Assembly (NCBI GenBank): GCA_963601575.1
Contig: CAVCFO010000001.1
Coordinates: 62,001-126,000 of the forward strand
Direction of reading: 5' to 3'
Length of the DNA stretch: 64,000 nucleotides
DNA from: CAG-238 sp963601575
GTDB lineage: Bacteria > Bacillota > Clostridia > Peptostreptococcales > Anaerovoracaceae
Below, piece after piece: positions 34,304 to 42,023 of the stretch (the first letter of the stretch is position 1; each line of letters starts with the position of its first letter). The notes under the pieces were generated by a model. That model searched no databases, was not told where the DNA came from, and saw nothing but the letters and a program-made list of their open reading frames with translations. A program made the translations under genes and the position numbers.

Positions 34304-35494
34304 TTAGTCCGTATAATTATCGAAGTAGCCCTGAATGTAGATGAACGGAGTTCCCTTGTCACCGGAGCCTGATGTCAGGTCGCAGAGCGAGCCGAGCAGG
34401 TCCGTGAGTCTTCTCGGTGTCGTGCCCTCGGTAGCCATCTGGCCAACGAGGTTTGCATCCTTTTCTTTGATGGCATTTTCGATTGCACTCTTAAGCTCAT
34501 CGCCTCTGAGATCGCCAAAATCGTTATCTGCAAGGTATTTCAGCTTCAGCTCGTTTGGCTGGCCTATAAGTCCGCTTGTAAATCCCGGGGAAACTACAGG
34601 GTCAGCAAGTTCCCAGATCTTTCCGACAGGATCCTTGAACGCCCCGTCGCCATAAACCATTACTTCGACGGTCTTTCCGGTTTTCGCCTTGATGTCCGCC
34701 TGAATGCCGTCAACGAATTCCTGGCAGTTTATCGGAAAAAGCTTGATCGTGCCTTCGGTTGCCTTGTTGGAGCCTAGGATGCCATAGTCAGGATTGTATC
34801 CGGAGCCGTCTACCGGTGCGTTCAGCAAGTCGTCAAGCCCCAGCACAACCTTGCCGCCTGATTCCTTGATGAGTCTTTTGGTTCTTGCTCTTGTATGAAT
34901 GTCCGCGCAGATTACGCAGTTCGTATAGTCGAGAATCTTTCTCGGGTTGTTGGCAAAGATGATCTCAGCCTCTGCTCCTTCCTCTTCGATCAGATCCTTA
35001 TAGTAGTTGACATAGTCGATATCCGTGAACGGGTGGCGTGACTTGCCGAAAAGTCCTTCGAATTTTTCCTGCGTGAGAACATCCTTGTATGGATCGACGC
35101 CCTTTTCGTCCATGAGGTCAAGGTCAAGGATGTGGTTTCCAACCTCATCGCTTGGATAGCTGAGCATCAATACAACCTTCTTTGCGCCCTTTGCGATGCC
35201 CCTGAGGCAGATTGCGAATCTGTTTCTGCTGAGGATCGGGAAAACAACTCCGATGGTTTCTCCGCCCAGTTTGCTGCGGACATCCTTTGCAAGCTGCTCT
35301 GTGGTAGCATAATTTTTCTGGGCACGAGCGAGGATCGACTCTGTGATTGCTAAAACATCTTTACTTCCAATCTCAAAATCGCCGCCCTCCACACAGTCCA
35401 TAAATGTATCTACTACGATCTTTCTGAGGTCGTCGCCCTCTTTTACGATAGGTCCGCGAATTCCGCGTGATACTGTACCTATTCTTCTTGCCAT
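34304..35494 (-). CDS. Coenzyme F420-0:L-glutamate ligase (CofE)-like protein
   Basis: The 396-aa protein resembles the CofE/FbiB family that adds glutamates to F420-0 (e.g. GDFEIGSKDVLAITESILARA near residues 35-60 and VMVYGDGAFKDPVGKIWE near residue 285). Homologues occur in Clostridia not known to make F420, where the substrate is undefined. No other F420 genes are in the window. It is monocistronic, with AAAGGAG before the ATG and a TTGTAC-N17-TGATAT promoter near 35590-35625. Confidence 0.75.
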   Translation of the reverse strand: MARRIGTVSRGIRGPIVKEGDDLRKIVVDTFMDCVEGGDFEIGSKDVLAITESILARAQKNYATTEQLAKDVRSKLGGETIGVVFPILSRNRFAICLRGIAKGAKKVVLMLSYPSDEVGNHILDLDLMDEKGVDPYKDVLTQEKFEGLFGKSRHPFTDIDYVNYYKDLIEEEGAEAEIIFANNPRKILDYTNCVICADIHTRARTKRLIKESGGKVVLGLDDLLNAPVDGSGYNPDYGILGSNKATEGTIKLFPINCQEFVDGIQADIKAKTGKTVEVMVYGDGAFKDPVGKIWELADPVVSPGFTSGLIGQPNELKLKYLADNDFGDLRGDELKSAIENAIKEKDANLVGQMATEGTTPRRLTDLLGSLCDLTSGSGDKGTPFIYIQGYFDNYTD

Positions 35495-35647
35495 TATAAG
35501 TCTCCTTTGCCTAAAACCCGCCGGATCCGTTCCTAAGATTAACCTTTTCGGCTTCTAACTTCGTATTTTCGATATTTATTCGCACAATGTGCACAATTAA
35601 GTATATCACAGCTTCCGCATTTATGGTACAATTATTTCTATTTCATA

Positions 35648-36391
35648 TTAAAAATAGCAGCCCCCGTTGATATGAAGCACCTGTCCGGTGAGCTGAAGGC
35701 TCATGTCGGATGAAAGATACAGGCAAGCGTTTGCAATATCTATAGGTTCTCCGATTCGTCTAAGCGCAGAGCCATCCAGATAAATTTGTCTTCTTGCCAC
35801 GATTCTGTCGTGTACAAGCGCCGTATCTGTTATTCCCGGCGCAATCATATTGCATCTTACATTCTTTGGACCAAGCTCCAGTGCTACCGTGCGATATAAG
35901 CCTACCACGCCCGCCTTTGCCATTGAATAAGGCGAATAGTTGATGCAGCCCGTGAAAGCATCGGAAGACGTGATCGCAACCATGGAGCCTCCGCCCTGTT
36001 CGATAAGGTATGGTGCAACTGCCTTCGTTACATACCAAACCCCCATCATATTAACATCGATCGCGCGCCTCAAAACATCCTCGTCCCCTTCCAGGAACGG
36101 TGTCGGCTCAAACAACCCTGCGCAGCAAACGAGTCCGTCCAGCTTCCCGAAATATTCCGCGCTTTTCTTTACGAAATCCTCGACCTGCTCCTTGTTTGCG
36201 ACATCACAAAGTCCGTGATAAACCTTGCTTCCAAGCTTCTCCGCCTCCGCCGAGACTTCATCAAGCGCGGTCTGATTCTTGCCCGTCAGCAGTGCCAGGG
36301 CAGCGCCTTCCTTTGCAAAGAGCAAGGCTGTTTCTTTGCCTATTCCCGTCGCTGCGCCGGTAATTAAAATCACTTTGTCTTTGAGTAGCAT
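35648..36391 (-). CDS. Short-chain dehydrogenase/reductase linked to GRE1
   Basis: This classical SDR (247 aa) has TGAATGIG, CCAG and the catalytic YSMAK with an upstream Ser in ITSSDAF. The ATG at 36391 follows GAGGAGG and begins 22 bp after the GRE1 stop, so it is co-transcribed with activase and GRE1. An aldehyde or ketone released by a GRE eliminase could be its substrate; such GRE-dehydrogenase pairing is common, but the product here is unknown. Confidence 0.9.
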   Translation of the reverse strand: MLLKDKVILITGAATGIGKETALLFAKEGAALALLTGKNQTALDEVSAEAEKLGSKVYHGLCDVANKEQVEDFVKKSAEYFGKLDGLVCCAGLFEPTPFLEGDEDVLRRAIDVNMMGVWYVTKAVAPYLIEQGGGSMVAITSSDAFTGCINYSPYSMAKAGVVGLYRTVALELGPKNVRCNMIAPGITDTALVHDRIVARRQIYLDGSALRRIGEPIDIANACLYLSSDMSLQLTGQVLHINGGCYF

Positions 36392-36413
36392 AACTTGTTC
36401 CTCCTCTTCGATT

Positions 36414-38768
36414 TTACAGCCCTGTCTGTATTGTTCTTTCGATAATATTGTTCTGTACCTCTTCACTCAGATCAACGAAGTATGCGGAGTAGCCGGCTAC
36501 ACGAACGAGTATGTTTCTGTAGCTGTCAGGATCCTTCTGGGCAGCTCTCAAGGTCTCGTCGTCGAATACGTTAATCTGGATATGATATCCGTTCTGGTTG
36601 AAGTGCGCACGGAACACGGCCTCGATTATGTCAATGCCCTTTTCGCCTGCAACAACGCCCGGATCGAATCTCTGGTTGAGAAGCAGTCCGCTCTGCGGAA
36701 CGAGCTCATCGCAGCATGCGAGGGAGTTAACTACAGCCGTAGGACCGTTTGTATCCATACCCGCCGACGGAGATACGTTATCAGCAAGAGGAGTTCCCGC
36801 AAGTCTGCCGTTCGGAGTTGCGCCTACCCATTTGCCCATCTCTACATTATAGGCCTGAGTTGCTACAAGAACCGTAAACTGTCCGCCGTGAGCATCGTGA
36901 TACTGCTTCATGCAGGTATCCAATGTATCAACTACCCAGTAGGAGTATTCGTCAACCTCGTCTACATCGTTACCGAACTTAGGAGCTCTGTTGAGGAGCA
37001 GCTGTCTCTTATCCTCTGCACCTTCAAAGTTGGTATCCAGCAGATGTACAAGTTCCTTCATCGTAAGAGCCTTTTCTCTGAATACGCATTTATCCATAGC
37101 CTCGAGTGAGTCAACCATATCCGCAAATCCCGCAATAGCAATTGCAGAATAGTGGTGGTTCGAGCCCTTATCCTGAAGGAGTTTGCCCTTTTCCAGGCAG
37201 CCTACCGAGAAGCACGAACCCAGGATTGTCGGGAATACATATGCATGAGCTGCCAAGGTTCTGTTGAACATGGATACAAAGCGCTCCATAAAGAACTCCA
37301 GCTGCGTCTTGAAGGCAGCCTTGACATCTTCGATGCTCGTCCATTCCGCCGGTTCACCGGTTTTCGGACCGATCTGCTGATTGATTTCCGGGCTATATCC
37401 GTTATGCAAGGTGAGATCCAAAATCTTGATCGGGTTGAAATATCCCGGATTGCTCTGGAAGTCGGTCTTGCCGAGTACGTGCGGTTCGATGCATCCGCAG
37501 ATACCCCAGTTTCTTGCTTCCTTCAATGTGAAGCCGAGGCTGAGCAGGTATGTAATTGCCGTCGTATCATTATAGAATGCAGGATGTCCGCCATTGTCTC
37601 TGGAAACCTCAATTGCAAGACGGAATGTCTCCTCGTCGATATTCGGATGATAACGGAATGTGATGCAAGGCTCATCTGTCTGCAGGTCTCTCATTGCTCT
37701 AAGGAAAATTCTAGTAACTTCGTTACATGCGTCCTTGCCGCTTTCCTTCTGACCGGCGAGGATAATATGCATCCAAAGCGGGTTGCCCGGGTCCGCTAGC
37801 GATTCGTTGTAGCAGCGAGGGTTCCACATTTCTGCTACCTTCAGCTTGAATTCGTGAATAATATCCTGGAAATACTGTTCCGGATGACTATCCTTTTCGT
37901 TCTGCCAGAACGGATACATGTACTGGTCGAATCTGCCGAGGCAGTGGTCACCGCCGGCTGCTTCTAAGGACTGAGCCAGGTGGTTCATCCATACAAACTG
38001 TGCTGCCTCTAGGAATGTGCGCGGAGGATTTTCCGGGACATTTCTGCAGTTATCAGCCATCGTAAGAAGCTCTGCCTTTCTCTTTTCGTCCTTGCACTCT
38101 GCAGCTAATTTTTCTGCCAAATCAGCATATCTATGCGAAAATTCGATAACTGCTTCCATAACAATTATCATTGCTTCCCACGTAATACGCTTCTCAAAGT
38201 CCGCTACATCTGCAATATTAAGCTCCGCAAGGCTTTTCTTGCACTGGTCGATGTAATAGCGATAGCCTCTCTTGATCAAATTATCGTAGTCAGGAGAGTG
38301 GTTCATGGTAGACTGCTGCGAGATGCCGTGGGTCATAAGTCCGAGCGCAAGCATCGGTCTCATGTCGTCATCCAAAAGCCCGTCCATAAAATCTCCCGTC
38401 GTTTGACCCTTCCAAATTTCGACGATCTGTCTGAGCTCTTTCTTCTCTTCTTCGTTTCTGAACTGGAAGTGGTCAGAAGGTCTTTTGTCGAGGGTCTCGA
38501 AATCATCATAGAGCCACTTGGTCGATTCCGGAAACATAACAACTGACTCCCACTGTCCTCCCTGGTGTCCCGCGAGCCAAGAATCCTCATCGATGAAGAT
38601 CTCTCTGTTTTGCAAATAATGGCGAAATGCCTTCGCTCTTCTCAAAATATAGTTGTCCATAGTAGGTCGGCTGTAGTATTCTGTGAACAGCCTTGCGCGG
38701 TTAAGGTCAATTGTAGGCTGTGTATTTCTGACCTTGTCACTTAATCTTTGAATTCTCTCTGTTAACAT
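36414..38768 (-). CDS. Glycyl radical enzyme 1 (PFL2/eliminase clade)
   Basis: The 784-aa protein has the thiyl-radical loop GICGCIEP (C426, general base E428) and the C-terminal glycyl loop RVAGYSAYF (G759). The GC(I/V)EP signature places it with 1,2-eliminases (dehydratases/lyases) rather than true pyruvate formate-lyase. Context (activase 37 bp upstream, racemase-family enzyme and symporter nearby) suggests a hydroxyproline-type or related N-heterocyclic substrate. About 70% of the first 50 residues match GRE2 by eye; residues just after the Cys loop differ (H versus V; SNPGYFNP versus SNSGNFNT), so the substrates may differ. Confidence 0.92.
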   Translation of the reverse strand: MLTERIQRLSDKVRNTQPTIDLNRARLFTEYYSRPTMDNYILRRAKAFRHYLQNREIFIDEDSWLAGHQGGQWESVVMFPESTKWLYDDFETLDKRPSDHFQFRNEEEKKELRQIVEIWKGQTTGDFMDGLLDDDMRPMLALGLMTHGISQQSTMNHSPDYDNLIKRGYRYYIDQCKKSLAELNIADVADFEKRITWEAMIIVMEAVIEFSHRYADLAEKLAAECKDEKRKAELLTMADNCRNVPENPPRTFLEAAQFVWMNHLAQSLEAAGGDHCLGRFDQYMYPFWQNEKDSHPEQYFQDIIHEFKLKVAEMWNPRCYNESLADPGNPLWMHIILAGQKESGKDACNEVTRIFLRAMRDLQTDEPCITFRYHPNIDEETFRLAIEVSRDNGGHPAFYNDTTAITYLLSLGFTLKEARNWGICGCIEPHVLGKTDFQSNPGYFNPIKILDLTLHNGYSPEINQQIGPKTGEPAEWTSIEDVKAAFKTQLEFFMERFVSMFNRTLAAHAYVFPTILGSCFSVGCLEKGKLLQDKGSNHHYSAIAIAGFADMVDSLEAMDKCVFREKALTMKELVHLLDTNFEGAEDKRQLLLNRAPKFGNDVDEVDEYSYWVVDTLDTCMKQYHDAHGGQFTVLVATQAYNVEMGKWVGATPNGRLAGTPLADNVSPSAGMDTNGPTAVVNSLACCDELVPQSGLLLNQRFDPGVVAGEKGIDIIEAVFRAHFNQNGYHIQINVFDDETLRAAQKDPDSYRNILVRVAGYSAYFVDLSEEVQNNIIERTIQTGL

Positions 38769-38805
38769 TTTTATCTCCTTTCAAAATTTCGTTTTTTAAC
38801 ACATG

Positions 38806-39735
38806 CTATATTACAACTTCTCTGGCATTTTTCTTGGTATAAAAGCATTCTTTGGCGAATGGCTTGAGTATTTCGTTTGCCGCTTTTACTCGCTCTCTGA
38901 TGAATTCGTCTTCCGGCGGTTTTACATCCGCAAGCTCGTATTTCTTCCCAAGCGCTTTGTACTTGGACTCGCCCAGATTGTGGTATGGCAAGAGCTCATA
39001 TTCGTGAACGCTCCCCAGATTCTTGATGAAGCCCGCGATCGCCCGAATGTTCTCAAGGGAATCGTTGCTTCCAGGAATGACCGGTGTCCTGATGGTAATC
39101 GGAATTCCGAACAAATTTATTTTTTTTAGGTTATCGAGTATCACCTCGTTAGTTACGCCTGTTAGCTCCTTGTGTAGCTGAGGATCCATCGTCTTTAGGT
39201 CGAAGAAAATATGGTCAAGATGCGGAATTGCATCCTTGAACTGCTCGTAGTCTCCATACCCGCAGGTTTCGATCGTCGTGCTAATGCGGTTTGCCTTGCA
39301 TTTCTTTGCAAGCTCCGTCAAAAGCTTTGGCTGCGTCAGCGGCTCTCCACCCGAAAATGTCGCTCCGCCTCCCTTCAGCTGATAGAAGTGGCGATCCTTA
39401 TTGACCTCCTTGAAGAGTTCTTCGGCTGTCTTTTCCTCACCGCAGACTTCTTTGGCCATCGCATAGCACACATCTGCACACTTGAAGCATTTCTTGCACC
39501 TGGTTCTGTCAATCATAAAGCCCTCTTCAGTTGCATGAATTGCGCCTTCCGGGCAAACCTTGATGCACTTGCCATCGCCGATGCACTTTCTGGGATACTC
39601 CATTATTTCCGGTGTATAGGCCTGTGACTCCGGATTTGCACACCATTTGCACCTAAGCGGGCAGCCTTTGAAGAATACTATGGTCCTCAAGCCGTCCCCA
39701 TCATGTATGGAACATTTCTGAACATTGAATATCAA
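38806..39735 (-). CDS. Glycyl radical enzyme activating enzyme (radical SAM)
   Basis: The activase abstracts H from the GRE glycine. It has the radical-SAM CPLRCKWC (C25, C29, C32 from the chosen start) and an inserted ferredoxin domain with two Cys clusters (CIGDGKCIKVCP, CKKCFKCADVCYAMAKEVC), as in eliminase activases. I choose a TTG start at 39735: AGGAGG is 7 nt upstream and the product then begins IFNVQKCSIHDGDG, as in relatives. An ATG at 39771 would leave only ~9 nt of leader after the sigma-54 start site. It is the only activase here and may serve both GREs. Confidence 0.92.
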   Translation of the reverse strand: MIFNVQKCSIHDGDGLRTIVFFKGCPLRCKWCANPESQAYTPEIMEYPRKCIGDGKCIKVCPEGAIHATEEGFMIDRTRCKKCFKCADVCYAMAKEVCGEEKTAEELFKEVNKDRHFYQLKGGGATFSGGEPLTQPKLLTELAKKCKANRISTTIETCGYGDYEQFKDAIPHLDHIFFDLKTMDPQLHKELTGVTNEVILDNLKKINLFGIPITIRTPVIPGSNDSLENIRAIAGFIKNLGSVHEYELLPYHNLGESKYKALGKKYELADVKPPEDEFIRERVKAANEILKPFAKECFYTKKNAREVVI

Positions 39736-39790
39736 CGGTTTTCCTCCTACTGTTCTCATTATCTCTCGCATAAATATATGAATATATCAA

Positions 39791-39806
39791 AGCAATATTT
39801 GTGCCA
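39791..39806 (-). promoter_or_regulatory. Sigma-54 promoter of the activase-GRE1-SDR operon
   Basis: The minus strand reads TGGCACAAATATTGCT, an exact -24/-12 match, ~55 bp upstream of the activase start. Confidence 0.9.
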
Positions 39807-39812
39807 AAACAA

Positions 39813-39852
39813 AGCCCCTAATTCTGCCTTTTTTCAGCAAAAATAGGGGCTA
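39813..39852 (-). terminator. Hairpin after the activator gene
   Basis: AGCCCCTA pairs with TAGGGGCT across a 24-nt loop, followed on the minus strand by TTGTTTT. The T-run touches the sigma-54 -24 element. Confidence 0.55.
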
Positions 39853-39925
39853 TACTTATAAATATTTCTTTATCCGGAGCCTTGTGTATATATTTTACGC
39901 ACGCGCTGTTTTCCGTGATCGATTT

Positions 39926-41794
39926 TTATACATCCATCATTTCCCTCTTCATAATGTTGTATAATGTCTTCCTGGAGATTTGAAGGAGTTCAGCAGCCCT
40001 CTTCTTATTTCCTCCGGTATGCTCAAGAGTTGCTCTTATCAATACCTCAAGCAGCTTCTTCTGAGTTTCCTGAATCTCGATCGAAAGCTTGCCGTCATCT
40101 TCTCCGGCTCCCTCGACGATGCCATCAAGGTATTCGCGATATGCCTCGTCATATGAAAGGCTCTCCCTCCTTCTTGCCGATGCATCCGCCTCGTCCCAGT
40201 CTCTTCCGAAAAAGAAGTCCGCCTCATGTCCCATACCCAAATCCATGCAGCCCTTCAAGATATCTGCAGGTATCTCATCGCCTCTTGTCAAGATGCTGGC
40301 GCGGCTGAGCACATTGCGAAGCTCTCGCACATTTCCTGGCCAATCATATTCCTTTAGAATTTTCTCGCCCTCCTCGCTTATTCTTTTTGGATTCTGGGCG
40401 GCAGGTTCCTTCGCCTGCATCAGGAGCGCCTCCGCAAGCTGCATAAGATCGTCTTTTCTTTCCCTCAAAGGAGGGATTTCAACATTCAGGACGCCCAGGC
40501 GAAAATATAAGTCCTCACGGAAAAGTCCATTTCTTACCATCTCACGCAGATCGCGGTTCGTCGCCGCAACTATGCGCACATCTATCGGAATTCCCTGGTT
40601 GCTTCCGATTCTTGTAACCGTCATGGTCTCCAGCACTCTCAATAGTTTCGGCTGAAAATGATAAGGAAGCTCTCCGATTTCGTCCAGAAACAATGTCCCG
40701 TGATTTGCAAGTTCAAACTTTCCGATGCCACCCTTCTTCGAGGCGCCGGTGAATGCGCCGGCAACATATCCGAACAATTCGCTCTCTATTAGATTCTCCG
40801 GAAAGTTCGCGCAATTGAGGGCAACAAACGGCCCCTTTCGCTTGGGGCTATAGTTATGAATCGACTGTGCAAACAGTTCCTTGCCAACGCCGCTTTCTCC
40901 GGTGATAAGGATGCTGTAGTTGGACTTGGCATATTCCTCTGCTATGTGTATCTTCTGCTGTATCTGCTTGCTCGTTCCAACGATATCGGCGAATGTATAA
41001 TCAGCGGAGAGCCCGACAATCTTGCGGACTGTTTTCAAATCCTGCAGGCGGGAATGAGTGATTTCGATCATCCCTGTCACATTCCCATCCTCGTCCTTGA
41101 GCGGATACATGTCATTTGAAACCAGCTGAGAAGCATCTCCGCTCTTTGGATACTCGACTCGCACCTCCCAGTCGATGGCCTCCTCGCCACTGTTTAGAAC
41201 ATCGAACATTTTGTAGCTGCCATTTTGGGTCGGTTCAAAATATCTGAAATTGACGCCGTATTTTTCCATGATATCTTTTACATACATGCCCACGGGTTTT
41301 TCCTTGTCGTAAATATGGAAATCCTCCCAATACCTTCGATTCGCAAAGATCATATTGCCATTCGCATCGCTTATGGAAACGGCATTTTGGAGCACATCTA
41401 AAGCCTTCAAAAGGTTTTCGTTTCGCTGTTCGTTTGCATCGAAGCACGCAATCGTCCCGCTCATCAAGCTCTGCAGGGGCTGTGCTATCTCCTTCTCTTC
41501 TGTAGTCAGTATTACAAATTCATCGCCTATCGCAAATTCCGAAAGCTTCATGCCTGCCTTTTGTATATCCTCGGGCAAAAGAGTCCGTCCCACTGTGTCG
41601 CCTTCCTCTTTTCCGTCCTGCGCAAAATACAGGATTCGCCCGCCCGATGTAATCAGCAAAAGCAGCGATAAGTTTTCGTTACTTTGCTTCAGGAACATGC
41701 AAAATAGGTCTCTTGCCATCAGGTTTCTTCCGCACAACTTCGTTTTTTCAGACCGTAATGCGATTCTTTTGAGTTCACTTGCAATCGTAGACAT
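39926..41794 (-). CDS. Sigma-54-dependent activator of the GRE cluster
   Basis: The 622-aa regulator has an N-terminal sensory part (~1-120), a PAS domain (~130-245, with DANGNMIFANRRYWEDF), an AAA+ domain with GESGVGKE (299-306) and GAFTGA, and a Fis-type C-terminus (KKRAAELLQISRKTLYNIMK). It lies between GRE2 and the activase operon, both of which carry sigma-54 promoters, so it is the likely activator of these and of the divergent racemase gene. The ligand is unknown. Confidence 0.93.
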   Translation of the reverse strand: MSTIASELKRIALRSEKTKLCGRNLMARDLFCMFLKQSNENLSLLLLITSGGRILYFAQDGKEEGDTVGRTLLPEDIQKAGMKLSEFAIGDEFVILTTEEKEIAQPLQSLMSGTIACFDANEQRNENLLKALDVLQNAVSISDANGNMIFANRRYWEDFHIYDKEKPVGMYVKDIMEKYGVNFRYFEPTQNGSYKMFDVLNSGEEAIDWEVRVEYPKSGDASQLVSNDMYPLKDEDGNVTGMIEITHSRLQDLKTVRKIVGLSADYTFADIVGTSKQIQQKIHIAEEYAKSNYSILITGESGVGKELFAQSIHNYSPKRKGPFVALNCANFPENLIESELFGYVAGAFTGASKKGGIGKFELANHGTLFLDEIGELPYHFQPKLLRVLETMTVTRIGSNQGIPIDVRIVAATNRDLREMVRNGLFREDLYFRLGVLNVEIPPLRERKDDLMQLAEALLMQAKEPAAQNPKRISEEGEKILKEYDWPGNVRELRNVLSRASILTRGDEIPADILKGCMDLGMGHEADFFFGRDWDEADASARRRESLSYDEAYREYLDGIVEGAGEDDGKLSIEIQETQKKLLEVLIRATLEHTGGNKKRAAELLQISRKTLYNIMKREMMDV

Positions 41795-41922
41795 AGCTGC
41801 CTCCTCAAAATCATTAAATGCAGATTTTTTATTCTTTCCTTATTGTACCACAGTTTTCGGAAAAATGGGTAAAAAATATGCACATATTTTTTTCGGCCTT
41901 TTTTTCTGCTCTTAATTAGGCA

Positions 41923-41980
41923 AAATGCTCCCTCACGGCGTAAAATGATTAAATTTTACACTTTCCGTAAGAGAGCATTT
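41923..41980 (-). terminator. Large hairpin after GRE2 with inner palindrome
   Basis: AAATGCTC / GAGCATTT enclose GTAAAAT-N6-ATTTTAC (41940-41959), 44 bp downstream of the GRE2 stop. It may end the GRE2 transcript (TTTT follows on the minus strand); the inner palindrome may also be a protein-binding site. Confidence 0.45.
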
Positions 41981-42023
41981 AGTGATGTCTTTGCTTTTGT
42001 TGGCTATTTGCTTCTATCGAGGT

